A DNA stretch of 47,009 bases from Planctomycetota bacterium. GTDB taxonomy: Bacteria; Planctomycetota; SZUA-567. The stretch spans positions 1-47,009 of the forward strand of contig JAGUZQ010000027.1 in assembly GCA_020060765.1 (NCBI GenBank), given 5' to 3'. Below, in pieces: positions 31,734-41,719 of the stretch (position 1 is the stretch's first letter; each line of letters begins with the position of its first letter). Made by a program: the position numbers and the translations under genes. The notes beneath the pieces were generated by a model. The model had not been told where the DNA came from. It saw nothing but the letters and a program-made list of their open reading frames with translations, and did no database searches.

Positions 31734-34079
31734 ATGCTTATCGACGGCGACAAACTGATCAGGCAGCAATTCCGGATCAGGGAAAAAGCTGAAATCACTT
31801 TCGAGGACGGGCGGCAGACAACGCTTGCCCCGGTGTCACGCCTGCCGGAAACGGACGACGAATCCCGGCGCGTGTCTCTTGCGGGAAATTGGCAGGCAAG
31901 CCGCTGGCCGTTTTCCTCCGGCGTGGAGCCGCTGGTCGCTCCGGACTGCGACGACGGAAAATGGGAAACCCTGGCGCAGCCCGGCAAGGTCTTTTACGGC
32001 GACCCCGAGGAAGACGGCAGCCACACGCCGGACTGGAACCGCGTTACCCTGGCGCATATCGATCCCGAGGACGGCGCGGTGCTTCGCAAGCGCGTGAGCA
32101 TTCCCGCCACCTGGCAAGGCAAGCGCATCCACCTGCGCTTCAACGCGGTTTACCCGGCAGGGCGTTTCTGGCTCAACGGGAAATATCTCGGCGAACACCT
32201 GAGCGGACTTTCGCCGGTGGAATGGGACGTGACCGATCTGGTCAAGCCCGGCGAGGATGCGGTGGTCGCGGTGCGCCTGCTCCGCCGCCACGCGCACGTG
32301 CAGCTGGACATGCCGCGCCACGCGCTGGAATTCGCGGGACTGGCGCAGGAAGCGTTTTTCCACGCGACCGAACCGGTCTGCATCGCCGATTACCACCTCG
32401 TCAATGAAGTCGAGCTGAAATCGCTTCTCGGCACCCTGCAAGGCAAGGTGCTTATCCGCAATACCACTGCCGCTAAAAAACACATCGTCCTGAACTTAAC
32501 GCTGCGTAATCCCCGATCCGGCCTGATCGCTACGGTCACGAAAGAGGCCGACGTCGGCGGCGGTTCGGACATGAGTCTGCCGGTAACACTGAAACTGAAG
32601 AACGCGGAACTCTGGAACGACGAATTCCCGAACCTGTACGATGTCTTTCTCGATCTGACGGTGAACGGACAGGAGCGGTCTCGCCTCGCCTATCGCACCG
32701 GCTTCCGCAAATTCGAGCTGAAAAACCAGCGCCCGTTCCTCAACGGCAATCCCGTCAAGTTCCGCGGCGTGAACCATCTGACCTATCATCCGGAATACGG
32801 CCTGCACACGCCGGAAGCCTGGCTCCGGCAATGCCTGACGCTGATGAAACACGCCAACGTCAACTGCATCCGCACCCACTTCACCGGCCCCAAGGCATTG
32901 GCTAATCTCTGCGACGAGTTGGGCATCTATCTGATGCAGGAACTGCCGGTAGACTGGGGCACGCATTTTATCCACGATCCCGAATGGGTAGGCCCGGCGC
33001 TGCACCGGCTGGAATCGCTGGTGCGCCGCGACCGGCACCACCCGTCGGTGATGGTCTGGAGCGTGGGCAACGAGAACATGCCAGAAAGCGCCGCCGTGGC
33101 CGAGGACGGCTGGAACCACCTGCGGATTTTCGACAAGCTCGTCAAGACGCTCGACCCCACCCGCCCGACCATGTTCCCCCCGCCGGGGCCGGCTAACAAA
33201 ATCAAGGGCATCTTCGAGGTGCGGCACGGCGACATCGCGGATATCCATTACAGCTTCAAGCAGATCGAGGAAATCCGGAAGACCGGCAAAATCACCAATC
33301 CCAATTCCTGGGAAGCTGATATGAAAACCCTGACCAGGGCCGAAGCGCTCAAACGCGGCTGGAGCGGGGTCTGGTTCAGTTCCGAGTACGGCATCTTCAA
33401 CCATCAGCCCGACCTGCTGAACGCGCCCTATCTGCTGATCATCAACGATCTGCCGGAAGACCCGCTGTGCGGCAAGAACTCCCAGCAGGGATTTATCGAC
33501 CGGATGCGGCGGGAATGGGGGCTCATGCGCGACGACCCCAGTTGCCTGGGCGGCGCGTATTTTCCGTGGCTCTGCTCGGGGACGGGCGACAATCCCTGGG
33601 GCTGGGTGCGGTGGGGCGAGGACGCGGACTGGGGCGTGGTCACCGCCGACCTCCTGCCCAAACCTGCGTTCTGGGCTTTGCGCGTGCTGTTCAGCCCGGT
33701 ACAGTTTTCGCGCCGCGTGATCTGGAAAAAAGGCGAGAAAAACATCAAGGTCGATCTCAGGAATCTCTATAACCAGATCGATCTGAAGGATTGCACCCTG
33801 CGCGTCATGATGGGCAAGGGCGGCAACTACATGGGGCAGATGCGGATGTGGAAAGACATTCCCGTCGCCTGCGCGCCGGGCAAAAAGAAAACCATCACCA
33901 TCCCGCTCTGGAACCAGCCCACGCGCGAAGCTCTGGAAAGCGGCGCGCCTATTGTCTGCCGCTGCACGGTACTGGACCCGACTGGCTTCCGGCCACTCAC
34001 GCACGACATCATCGTCGTGCCGGAGAAGCGCGCGAAAGTGGACGACATCATGCCCATCGGCCCGGACGCGATTCTGTAA
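31734..34079 (+). CDS. Glycoside hydrolase family 2 (beta-galactosidase/glucuronidase-type)
   Basis: A 781-residue GH2 enzyme, cytoplasmic by absence of a signal. Order of domains: jelly-roll sugar-binding domain (about 45-220, with FNAVYPAGRFWLNGKYLGEH), immunoglobulin-like domain (about 225-330), and the TIM barrel (about 335-660). The barrel has the GH2 signatures KFRGVNHLTYHPEYG, NCIRTHF, MVWSVGNEN with acid/base E447 and GVWFSSEYG with nucleophile E551. A short beta tail ends it. ATG 31734 is preceded by GAGGAG. It follows the LacI gene and ends at a strong terminator. Galactosidase versus glucuronidase or mannosidase cannot be decided here. Confidence 0.92.
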   Translation: MLIDGDKLIRQQFRIREKAEITFEDGRQTTLAPVSRLPETDDESRRVSLAGNWQASRWPFSSGVEPLVAPDCDDGKWETLAQPGKVFYGDPEEDGSHTPDWNRVTLAHIDPEDGAVLRKRVSIPATWQGKRIHLRFNAVYPAGRFWLNGKYLGEHLSGLSPVEWDVTDLVKPGEDAVVAVRLLRRHAHVQLDMPRHALEFAGLAQEAFFHATEPVCIADYHLVNEVELKSLLGTLQGKVLIRNTTAAKKHIVLNLTLRNPRSGLIATVTKEADVGGGSDMSLPVTLKLKNAELWNDEFPNLYDVFLDLTVNGQERSRLAYRTGFRKFELKNQRPFLNGNPVKFRGVNHLTYHPEYGLHTPEAWLRQCLTLMKHANVNCIRTHFTGPKALANLCDELGIYLMQELPVDWGTHFIHDPEWVGPALHRLESLVRRDRHHPSVMVWSVGNENMPESAAVAEDGWNHLRIFDKLVKTLDPTRPTMFPPPGPANKIKGIFEVRHGDIADIHYSFKQIEEIRKTGKITNPNSWEADMKTLTRAEALKRGWSGVWFSSEYGIFNHQPDLLNAPYLLIINDLPEDPLCGKNSQQGFIDRMRREWGLMRDDPSCLGGAYFPWLCSGTGDNPWGWVRWGEDADWGVVTADLLPKPAFWALRVLFSPVQFSRRVIWKKGEKNIKVDLRNLYNQIDLKDCTLRVMMGKGGNYMGQMRMWKDIPVACAPGKKKTITIPLWNQPTREALESGAPIVCRCTVLDPTGFRPLTHDIIVVPEKRAKVDDIMPIGPDAIL

Positions 34080-34097
34080 TCATATCGGCTACCCTCG

Positions 34098-34133
34098 AAA
34101 AAGGGCGTTTACGCTTGCGTAAACGCCCTTTTT
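34098..34133. terminator. Bidirectional intrinsic terminator
   Basis: A 16-bp perfect stem (34098-34113 with 34118-34133, arm aaaaagggcgtttacg) with a 4-base loop, flanked by A on the left and T on the right. It lies between the convergent GH2 gene and the minus-strand pseudopilin and can end both transcripts. Confidence 0.9.
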
Positions 34134-34163
34134 ATTGGATAACACAATCCACATGTCAACAAG

Positions 34164-34928
34164 CTACGGCAGTATCTTCACGCTTTTGGTGCCGTAGCCC
34201 CAGTAGGTGTAATCCCCCCAGCCGCCGCCGAATTTTTCCAGCGACTGATCCCAGCCGAGAGTGCCGATGTGCGAATCGGCAAACATGAAATTCGCCCTGC
34301 CGTTATGCCGGAAATGCGGCATGTAACTGCCGGTGAAGGGATTGAAGTTCATGAAATTCCCGTAGAGGTAGTTGCTCGTACCGTCTGCGATATGCTCCGG
34401 CGTGTAATCGTACTCGTTGGTGCGATCCCCCACCAGCACGGTCTGCGTCGGCCTGACGATATTGCTCCAGCGGGTGTAACAACTGTACATCGGCGAATGC
34501 GGATAATAAAACACCATATTGGTACCGTAGGAAACCGTGCGGTAAGCGTTGCCGGAAAGGAGGCCGCCGTTTAGGCTGGTCTTCACTCGCGCGTCAGACG
34601 CGGGACAATAGTACAATTCCGCAGTGACGTAATTCCCCAGCACCAGCTTGCTCGTCCAGAACCAGGAACGATAGCCGCCGGGCAGGCTGGCGGCGAATCC
34701 CCAGTAAGGCGAGGGCAGCCAGTCGTTACAGTCGTCGCTGTAGCAGCGCAAGCCCAGACCGACCTGTTTGATGTTGCTGGCGCAGGCGATCTGCCGGGCG
34801 CTGTCGCGAGCCCGCGCCAGCACCGGCAGCAGCAGCGACGCCAGGATCGAAATAATCGTAATCACCACCAGCAACTCCACCAGGGTGAACCGGAGCCTGC
34901 CCGCAATTATCTTCCGCCGGAATGACAT
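34164..34928 (-). CDS. Pseudopilin with H-X9-DG-like C-terminus (stand-alone)
   Basis: A 254-residue protein with a 13-residue basic leader (MSFRRKIIAGRLR), then FTLVELLVVITIISILASLLLPVLARAR with Glu18 at +5, the pilin-like helix that enters the membrane and stays in the fibre. The head ends with HNGRANFMFADSH, an H-X9-D motif of the prepilin-type processing-associated family abundant in the PVC group. The residue before the cleavage point is Arg13, not Gly. ATG 34928 has GGGAG seven bases upstream. It serves as the normal form for comparison with fusions A and B. Confidence 0.9.
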   Translation of the reverse strand: MSFRRKIIAGRLRFTLVELLVVITIISILASLLLPVLARARDSARQIACASNIKQVGLGLRCYSDDCNDWLPSPYWGFAASLPGGYRSWFWTSKLVLGNYVTAELYYCPASDARVKTSLNGGLLSGNAYRTVSYGTNMVFYYPHSPMYSCYTRWSNIVRPTQTVLVGDRTNEYDYTPEHIADGTSNYLYGNFMNFNPFTGSYMPHFRHNGRANFMFADSHIGTLGWDQSLEKFGGGWGDYTYWGYGTKSVKILP

Positions 34929-34948
34929 GTCGCTTCTCCCTCTCGTCA

Positions 34949-35131
34949 CAATACGGTTCAGTTAAGGAAAAATCGTTCGGTTAAACAATTAAACTCACGA
35001 CCGTCATTCCCGCGCAGGCGGGAATCCAGGCGGTGTTGCGTACGGTTTCACCACTGGATTCCCGCCTGCGCGGGAATGACGAACGTACGTTTTTTTCAAT
35101 ACAGAAGGATTTCCCCTTAACCAAACCGCAG
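34949..35131. repeat. MITE-like element, copy 5, with inverted core
   Basis: Outer repeats at 34949-34972 and about 35109-35131, arms at 35002-35029 and 35054-35081. The central segment is the reverse complement of that in copies 1 and 4, so the core is flipped relative to them. Confidence 0.85.
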
Positions 35132-35181
35132 CACCTCTCGTCCTGCCTGAGCATACCTCATTTTTTCGCACATGCAATAAT

Positions 35182-38100
35182 CTACCGCAGTTCGACCGTT
35201 GCCTGCTCCCGGTAAACCTCCCCCTCCGCCGTTCGGAATTCCGCCGTCAGGGTCATGGTCGCGGAATTCATCTGCGTCGACAGCTCCCGGCTGACATGAT
35301 GAGCGGGAGAAGCGGCAGGCAGGAACGGCATTTCCAGCGCGACAAACGAAGCGGGAGGGCGTTTTCCTTCCGGGTCGACCAGTTCGGCGGTTATTTTCAA
35401 ATCATAAACCGGACGCAAAGACTGGAGCGAGCAATCGAATTCCACCCTGACGCCGGTGCCGTCGGTGAGGGTGACGGTTTTCAGGGAGGAATTCTGCGCG
35501 AGGATTTTCAGTTCCGGAGCGACCGGCTGGCTGCTGTCGGCAAACCTGATCGCGCCCCAGGAGGCTGAGTCATGAAAAGTTTTGTCAAGCATGGCGCTGG
35601 AGTAATGGTCGTACTTGTGATAACTGGTTGTCCGCAACGAATTGTAACACAACACTCCGGTCCAGTTTTCGCGTCCGGCAGTATTCCCCAGACATGCCAG
35701 CGGGATTTTCAGTTCAAACGTCCACGCCTCTCCGGCCTTCACGGCGGCGCCGGTCACGGGCTGGTCGGCAAGTTTTTTCGCGTTATGGAAAATGTTTCCG
35801 CCCAGGTCGATCATGAACTGGGAGTACCTGCCGTTCGGATCCGGGCGCAGGAACAATTCGATGCTTTCGGTCAACCGGTAGACGTCGGTGACGTTGCCGT
35901 CCCGCTTCTGTTCCACGATATCTTTTATCAGGGGATTGACGATGGTTCCGCCGCAGTAAAGATTTTCCTGATCCCAGAGGAGTTTCATTACCGCCGTTTT
36001 TTGCAGCGGAGTCTGTCCGGCCAGATTGATGAAATTCTCCACCGGCGCCGCGTTTTTCCAGCTTGCTTCCGCCAGCTTGCCGTCGAGCACAATCGCCTCC
36101 CCGGCGCGCGCCGCCACCAGCGGCCTTTTCACCATCATTTCCCGGAACCAGTCGGGGCTGAACATGAGCTGGTTCAACAACTCGCGGTCGGTGAGCAGTT
36201 GTTCCAGCTTTTTTTCCAGGCTGTCGAGATAGCCTTCCTTCCTGCTTTCCCTCACCGCGTACATGAACTGGCTGGCCATGGGATAAAACCAGTGCGGATC
36301 GAAACGGCCTTTCATTTCCACGAAAGCGGTTTCATAATCGCGCCGCAACTCCTTGTACTTCAGTCTGGCTTGTTTCGCCAGCGCCTCGGCGTCGGCCTGA
36401 TTGCCGCCCAGCAGCAGCTCTTTCACCCGCAGGCAGGAGAGGTGAATGTGGTTGGCCACCCGCGCCATCTTTACGATGTTGCGCACCGCCAGCAGATAGG
36501 CGTACGGCTCCCCTGCCCTTTTTTCCCAGCCTTCCCGGCGGTTCTGTTCGTCTTCCGCCCAGGCAGCGTCAAGGGTCGCGTCTGCCTGTTGCAGAAACTT
36601 TTCGTTAGCTAACAGGTTTTCCTCGTAATTTTCATACGGGTTGCCCTTGAATGACTTCTCGAAAAAAGGATAAGCGAGGCTGAGGTCTTGGTTCATCACG
36701 TCTTTTAGAATCTGCCCGAGACGGTTTCCCCACAGTCCCACGGCTGCCCGTTCTGCCATAATGTCAAGACGGGCGGGATCGTTCAAGCCTGGGGTATAGA
36801 CGTCCTTGTTCCAGCCTTGCATGTCTTCCCCGCTGCCGGGGAATTGCGTGTTCCAGGCGTATTCGGCAGAACACACGGTGCTATGCGGCCCGGCGCTGGA
36901 TTCATACCAGAACAGGTCGTTCTGCGTCCGCGTCCGGTCGAAGGCGGTAGCGAAGGTTGCGGCGGTGACCGGCAGGAAGCGCGTCGCGCAACCGTCATCA
37001 GGCTGGAATTCCTGGTAATAGATAAACGCCGGATGCGGGGCAGTGACCTGGTAAAAATTCAACATGTCGTCGCGCGCGCCTTCGCGTACGCAGATCGGAA
37101 CATTTTCCGGAAAGCCGGCGCAGACCCGCCGCATGAATTCCTTGTGCTCGACGGCGGTTTTTTCCGCATTCGCTCTCGCCTTGTCGCTGGCAGTCTCATA
37201 CGCGCCACGGGCAATCTGTGTCCGGATAATGCTTTCCGCCGAAAAATCGTAAGGATGGTACGGCAGGAACACCAGGCTGGTTTCAATACCGTGCTTGTTC
37301 AAGACCTCGTAGTAGATTTTCAGCATGCCGATATTGGCGGCGGCGCGGTCGTCGCCGTATTGCTGGCGCGTACGGTCGTCGCGCAGTTTCCAATAATTGA
37401 TATTATCGAGGTCGTGCATGAAAGCCGAGGTATAGCCGAGGCTGGTCCAGAATTCCGCCAGTTTTTCCGCCTTTTGCCGGTGCAGTTCGTCGAATGACCA
37501 GGACACATACCAGTCGCCGGTGCCGAAGCGGAAGACGCTGCAATCCTTCAGTTCCGGACGATCGGAAAATTGCGCCACCTTGCCGAAATAAACCATGTCG
37601 GTGTCAAGCGCGCCCATCTTGCGGGTTTTCAGGTAATCCCCCACCGGCTTTCCCATGTCGAAATAAGGCGCCATCTTTTTCCGCCATTCCTCCCGGTCGA
37701 AGGGGCTGGGATGCCACGCCCGGGTGGTGTGGCCGAAAACCATGTTGATTTTGTAACGGAACGCCCAGTCGATCTGGTCTTTCTGGTAGCGGATATAATC
37801 CTCGGTTTTCTTAGACTGAAGATGGTCGATGATGTCTTTGTTCATCGTCGGCAGCCGCATCAGCAAACGCCGCGGAAAATCCGGCCAGTCGGTGACGTTG
37901 GCCGGATGCAGCATGGGCTTGCCGTCTTTCAGGTCGATCAGCCAGCGCACCGTGACAGCGGCATACATCATTCCCAGTTCGGAATTTCCCGCCAGCCGCA
38001 AACCGTCAGCCGTGACCTCAATCCCGTGCGCCTGTTCGCGGCAGTAGGGATTAACCGTAGTGACGGCGTTGTTGCCTGCCTGGGTGAAAAAATTCTCCTT

Positions 38101-38553
38101 GCCGGTTTCGATGACAATGTTGAACTTGCCCGGCAGCGGTTCTGAACTGACAGCCACTTCGCCTCCACCCAGTTCCGCCACCCGGGAGACAATTTCCCCG
38201 GCGGCGATTTTCCCGCTTTCGGTCTGCTCGCGCAACACGACCGCGATGTTTTCCACCGGCACCGGCTCGCCGACAAATCCGATCAGTTTCGGCACCGGCA
38301 GCAGTTGCAGTTTGCGCTTCTTCAATTCCTGCCAGTTGTCATATAATTTTTTGGTTTCAGCCGACATGGTCTCAAGATGCGCCGAAGGGGTGAGTTGGTA
38401 TTTTCGCACTTCTGCCTGAGTGGTTGGCGCGGGGGTTGTAGGCTTGGGTTGTGCCGCTGGTTCCGTCTTTTGCTTTTCTTCCTCGCAACTGCCTGTCATT
38501 AAAATCACTACGCAAAACAACAGAGCAACCAATCCCAGCAGTTTCCTTTTCAT
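35182..38553 (-). CDS. Large GH20/GH84-like lipoprotein with a CBM9-like domain
   Basis: A 1123-residue protein with an N-terminal lipoprotein-like signal (MKRKLLGLVALLFCVVILMTGSC, Cys23) and a Pro/Thr linker, so probably envelope-anchored. Residues about 80-205 resemble the GH20 domain 2 fold found before N-acetylhexosaminidase barrels (LPVPKLIGFVGEPVPVENIA, HGIEVTADGLRLAGNS, MMYAAVTVRWLID). A TIM-barrel region follows (about 215-560) with INMVFGHTTRAWHP. A helical region leads to a CBM9-like domain (about 815-1010, AIVLDGKLAEASWKNAAPV, ESIELFLRPDPNG). ATG 38553 has AAAGGAGGAG upstream. Substrate is probably an N-acetylhexosaminyl glycan (inference). The DUF4838 gene lies 125 bases upstream. 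Confidence 0.8.
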   Translation of the reverse strand: MKRKLLGLVALLFCVVILMTGSCEEEKQKTEPAAQPKPTTPAPTTQAEVRKYQLTPSAHLETMSAETKKLYDNWQELKKRKLQLLPVPKLIGFVGEPVPVENIAVVLREQTESGKIAAGEIVSRVAELGGGEVAVSSEPLPGKFNIVIETGKENFFTQAGNNAVTTVNPYCREQAHGIEVTADGLRLAGNSELGMMYAAVTVRWLIDLKDGKPMLHPANVTDWPDFPRRLLMRLPTMNKDIIDHLQSKKTEDYIRYQKDQIDWAFRYKINMVFGHTTRAWHPSPFDREEWRKKMAPYFDMGKPVGDYLKTRKMGALDTDMVYFGKVAQFSDRPELKDCSVFRFGTGDWYVSWSFDELHRQKAEKLAEFWTSLGYTSAFMHDLDNINYWKLRDDRTRQQYGDDRAAANIGMLKIYYEVLNKHGIETSLVFLPYHPYDFSAESIIRTQIARGAYETASDKARANAEKTAVEHKEFMRRVCAGFPENVPICVREGARDDMLNFYQVTAPHPAFIYYQEFQPDDGCATRFLPVTAATFATAFDRTRTQNDLFWYESSAGPHSTVCSAEYAWNTQFPGSGEDMQGWNKDVYTPGLNDPARLDIMAERAAVGLWGNRLGQILKDVMNQDLSLAYPFFEKSFKGNPYENYEENLLANEKFLQQADATLDAAWAEDEQNRREGWEKRAGEPYAYLLAVRNIVKMARVANHIHLSCLRVKELLLGGNQADAEALAKQARLKYKELRRDYETAFVEMKGRFDPHWFYPMASQFMYAVRESRKEGYLDSLEKKLEQLLTDRELLNQLMFSPDWFREMMVKRPLVAARAGEAIVLDGKLAEASWKNAAPVENFINLAGQTPLQKTAVMKLLWDQENLYCGGTIVNPLIKDIVEQKRDGNVTDVYRLTESIELFLRPDPNGRYSQFMIDLGGNIFHNAKKLADQPVTGAAVKAGEAWTFELKIPLACLGNTAGRENWTGVLCYNSLRTTSYHKYDHYSSAMLDKTFHDSASWGAIRFADSSQPVAPELKILAQNSSLKTVTLTDGTGVRVEFDCSLQSLRPVYDLKITAELVDPEGKRPPASFVALEMPFLPAASPAHHVSRELSTQMNSATMTLTAEFRTAEGEVYREQATVELR

Positions 38554-38678
38554 GCAAATCTCCTCCTTTTATCGGTATGCTATTACAATACCAGTTTAAT
38601 ATACAATATAATTTCCCTTGCGCAACTTATTCCTGTCACTTTTGGCAAAAATAATGCAATTACTTATTCAAATTGAAG

Positions 38679-40745
38679 TTACAGGTTCTTCCGGCAAAGC
38701 GAAACCGTCAGGCGCAATTGGCTGCGGGTCAGGGCGTCGAGGCATTTCACCCCTGGTCCCGGCTGGTCGAATTTCACCGGTACGTAATACGAATCCATCT
38801 TGTCGGCCACGCGCTCGATTATTTTCCACGCCTTGGCGGCAGCAGCTTTATCCTTATGCAACAAGGAGTTATGGTATTCCAGCAACGACACCATCAGTTC
38901 CATCGTGTCGGCTCCGTAAATCAATCCCTTGCGGTCTTCGCTCAGGCGGTATTCGTAAATCCCGCATTCCCGCATCTTGGCAACTTCTTCCGGAGTTTCC
39001 GGCTGATATCCCGGCGGAGTTGCCTTTTCGGCTTCGTCGATAGTTGCCTGCGCCAACTGTTTCGATACGGTTTTCAAGGCATTAAGCAAAAGTGTTAAAG
39101 ACTCTTGTCCCGCCGCAATCGCTTCCGCCTCGTTGGCAAAATGCCGCAGCGGGAATTCCTGTTCCGGCGCGGCACCGTCCCATAACATTAAGTTGCGCAA
39201 GATGTTATCGCCGTGCCAGTTGCGCCACTGGGAAATATCCCGCCACGCTTTTTCCACCTCGGCGTAAACTGTCTTCATCGCGCAAGCATATGTTCCATAA
39301 TGATTTGCGAGATATTCCTCCAGCAGGACGCCGACGTCGGTCTCCGTATTCCTTAGCAGGGCGGCGTAAAGAATCTGCGTCCAGGCGCGCAGGTTCCAAT
39401 TTGCCAGCGGCGGGTGCATGTAGGTGACGCCGTCAGCCTTAAACTCTTGGTATAGCGGGATATCCGCCGCCATGCGGTCTGTGAACAGCAGCGGCAGATC
39501 CTCGAATTTGGAGACGTTGTAATATTCTCCCATCCAGAATTGCAGCCCCGGATTATTTTTCCGCCATTTAACAAAATCGACGAAATAGCGTTGATTTTCT
39601 TTGCAGGTTATATCGTTGAAATCATGCCGGTAACAGCGGTCAATCGGATAGAAAATGCAGATGTCACCCGAGCCTGCCAAATTTTCCGGCAGCGGTTTTG
39701 TTGGCGGGGTAATGCTGTCGTTGCCATCGTAGGCAGTGATGGTGATCTTGACAGGATGCGGCAAGCGCTTTTCCCGCAAGGCTTTATCAAACGCCGTCCG
39801 CAGCGAGGACAGAAAATGCAAAGTCTGGTCGCTGGTATTGCCAAGATTTTTGCATTTTTCGCATTCACACGCCTTGGCAGTGGAATTATCCAGTCCCCAG
39901 ACGTCGAGAATATCTGCTTCCGCCCAGTCGTGCCGCATTTTTTCAATGATTTCGTCAGTAATAAAATCGTAAAGCGAAGTCTGCGACATGCAGCAACGGC
40001 TCATCAGCACATCTACCTTGGTCGCGTTTTCAGGCAGCAGGCCGAACCATTCCGGGTGCTCCTCCCATACGGTTTTGCCGGAGGGGAGCACGCGGTCGGG
40101 ATGCAGAATCTTCTGCAACAGATGCCCGCCCATCCTGACCATCATGCCGAGTTTCTGCCCCAGCTTTGCCGTCAGCGAACGGTTGTGAAAACAGTTCATC
40201 CCCTGCCGCGCCATCCACACCAACAGCTCCGCCGATTCCTTGGAAGGGCCAAGGAATATGTCCAGCGCCCGCACCGTGAACGACGGCGCGAATTTCACCG
40301 GCTCGCCCGGCAGCAGCGGCGTCGCCCGCATAGGCGGATAGACGATTCCCTTCTCCCCCGGCTCATGCCAGCGCCAGCCCTGCATCCGCAGAAATTCGTA
40401 AGCGCCGGAAAGAAGGCCACATCTGCCATACCCCTTGATCGCGACCCCCTGCCCTGCCGGAAGCAATTCATACGCACCTTCGATGCGGTCGGGTTCGACA
40501 ATTTCCAGCGAGATAAAACAGCCTGTTTCCGGTCGAGAGGAAGCGACTTTTATTTCCGGACTGTCAACGCATTTTTCCAAATGCCACGCCAGTTCGGTGG
40601 CGGCGTAAGCGGCGGTGCAGCGGCAGGCGGCGGCGGTATCGTGTTTGAAATCGACATGCGCCTCATCATCCGCCCAGAAGCGCCATTGCTTTTCCGCGTT
40701 GGCGTAGGGCAGTACCAAGGTGATCGCAAATTTGTCTGATTGCAT
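38679..40745 (-). CDS. DUF4838 protein, putative glycoside hydrolase
   Basis: A 688-residue protein of the DUF4838 type, TIM-barrel proteins often beside alpha-glucuronidase- and hexosaminidase-like genes. Features: an N-terminal GH20/GH67-like domain (AYAATELAWHLEKC, GLLSGAYEFLRMQGWRWHEPG), WEEHPEWFGLLPENATK, a DNSTAKACECEKCKN Cys cluster typical of the family, and YNVSKFEDLPL with a helical end. No signal peptide. ATG 40745 is preceded by AAGGA; a TTG two codons earlier is less likely. Biochemistry is not established for this branch. It probably shares a transcript with the GH20/84-like lipoprotein gene. Confidence 0.83.
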   Translation of the reverse strand: MQSDKFAITLVLPYANAEKQWRFWADDEAHVDFKHDTAAACRCTAAYAATELAWHLEKCVDSPEIKVASSRPETGCFISLEIVEPDRIEGAYELLPAGQGVAIKGYGRCGLLSGAYEFLRMQGWRWHEPGEKGIVYPPMRATPLLPGEPVKFAPSFTVRALDIFLGPSKESAELLVWMARQGMNCFHNRSLTAKLGQKLGMMVRMGGHLLQKILHPDRVLPSGKTVWEEHPEWFGLLPENATKVDVLMSRCCMSQTSLYDFITDEIIEKMRHDWAEADILDVWGLDNSTAKACECEKCKNLGNTSDQTLHFLSSLRTAFDKALREKRLPHPVKITITAYDGNDSITPPTKPLPENLAGSGDICIFYPIDRCYRHDFNDITCKENQRYFVDFVKWRKNNPGLQFWMGEYYNVSKFEDLPLLFTDRMAADIPLYQEFKADGVTYMHPPLANWNLRAWTQILYAALLRNTETDVGVLLEEYLANHYGTYACAMKTVYAEVEKAWRDISQWRNWHGDNILRNLMLWDGAAPEQEFPLRHFANEAEAIAAGQESLTLLLNALKTVSKQLAQATIDEAEKATPPGYQPETPEEVAKMRECGIYEYRLSEDRKGLIYGADTMELMVSLLEYHNSLLHKDKAAAAKAWKIIERVADKMDSYYVPVKFDQPGPGVKCLDALTRSQLRLTVSLCRKNL

Positions 40746-40840
40746 GGGCAAGTCCTTATGAATTGATCAAAAATAACTGATTGCTTATTCAACGTTGACC
40801 GAACGGAAACAATAGCACGAAATACCGAAAAACGTTCGCC

Positions 40841-40991
40841 CGTCATTCCTGCGGAGGCAGGAATCCAGGAGGTGTTGGCGTGTACCGGCGGAAACTTTTT
40901 TTACAAATCTTTGCCGGAGTTTCCCCCAAAAAAAGTCTTTCTGTTCGGCCAAGATATCCCCGCCTGGATTCCCGCCTTCGCGGGAATGACG
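40841..40991. repeat. MITE-like palindromic element, copy 6
   Basis: Arms at 40841-40868 and 40964-40991. Each arm keeps its internal hairpin although loops differ (ggag and cttc), and the left stem has a compensated change (cctgc/gcagg). The interior is about 95 bases. Outer terminal repeats are not recognisable. Confidence 0.8.
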
Positions 40992-41041
40992 ATACGTAAG
41001 GTTTTAATGATCCGCAAGATAAACTCGTTCCGCTAAAGTAT

Positions 41042-41719
41042 TCACAGCGGCACATCCGGCAGTTCACTCCCGCCGCTTCTCCTTGTTGTCGGGTGGCGCA
41101 TCAGCGCCTTGGCCAAAGGCATTCTCGCTTCCGCCCCCCGGCTGAAAAACAGGCTTTGATAATATTGTCGGTAAGGAAAATCGTAAAAGCTTTCCCGGAA
41201 AAACTGGAATGCCTTGCAGGCGTTTTCCCAGGCGTCCACGTCTTCCTTTTCCACTTCCACGAAAACTTCCGCCCGGAACGTGCCGAGGTTGTCTTCCCAG
41301 TTTTCCGCGAAAAAAATCGGAACCGTTCCCAATTTGGCCAGCGCCAGCGCCGCGAGGGTGTTGTAATAGCTGGCGGTGTGGTCACGGTGGACGCTTTCGT
41401 GCCAGTGCGTGATGACTGCCTGCGGTTGCACTTCGGTCAAAACGGCGGCCAGTTCCTCCTGCGCCTGCACCGACACGGCGAGTTGCCCGCTGGAGCAGGG
41501 AAACAGCCTGCATTCCGCCCCCAGACGCCGCGCCGCCTCCTGCGCCTCGGCGTCTTTCTGTTTCCGGTAATCGGCGCGGGAAAGCGTCGGATGCCCGCCA
41601 TCTCCGGTGGTCAGGCCGACGGTTACGATGCGGTGTCCGTGCCGACGATACTTGTTAAGCAAAGCGCCTGCCATCACCTCCGCGTCGCCGGAATGGCCGC
41701 CGATAGCGACGATAGTCAT
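41042..41719 (-). CDS. PIG-L (LmbE-like) family deacetylase
   Basis: A 225-residue zinc-dependent N-deacetylase-like protein; relatives remove the acetyl group from N-acetylglucosamine-type substrates. The metal motif is HSGDAE (H9, D12), the variant of the usual HPDDE form, with TTGDGGH (37-43) and HESVHRDH with H111 and H114, the latter the third ligand. The ATGA overlap with the GNAT gene upstream (41716-41719) shows translational coupling. It closes the operon led by the IclR regulator. Confidence 0.9.
   Translation of the reverse strand: MTIVAIGGHSGDAEVMAGALLNKYRRHGHRIVTVGLTTGDGGHPTLSRADYRKQKDAEAQEAARRLGAECRLFPCSSGQLAVSVQAQEELAAVLTEVQPQAVITHWHESVHRDHTASYYNTLAALALAKLGTVPIFFAENWEDNLGTFRAEVFVEVEKEDVDAWENACKAFQFFRESFYDFPYRQYYQSLFFSRGAEARMPLAKALMRHPTTRRSGGSELPDVPL

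Noticed and set aside
32496..34004. A 502-codon minus-strand frame opposite the GH2 gene
   Set aside because: Antisense shadow of a gene with complete GH2 active-site motifs.
10013..40991. Repeated palindromes as a possible CRISPR array
   Set aside because: Copies are kilobases apart, with no regular spacers and no cas genes; they are dispersed MITE/REP-like elements.
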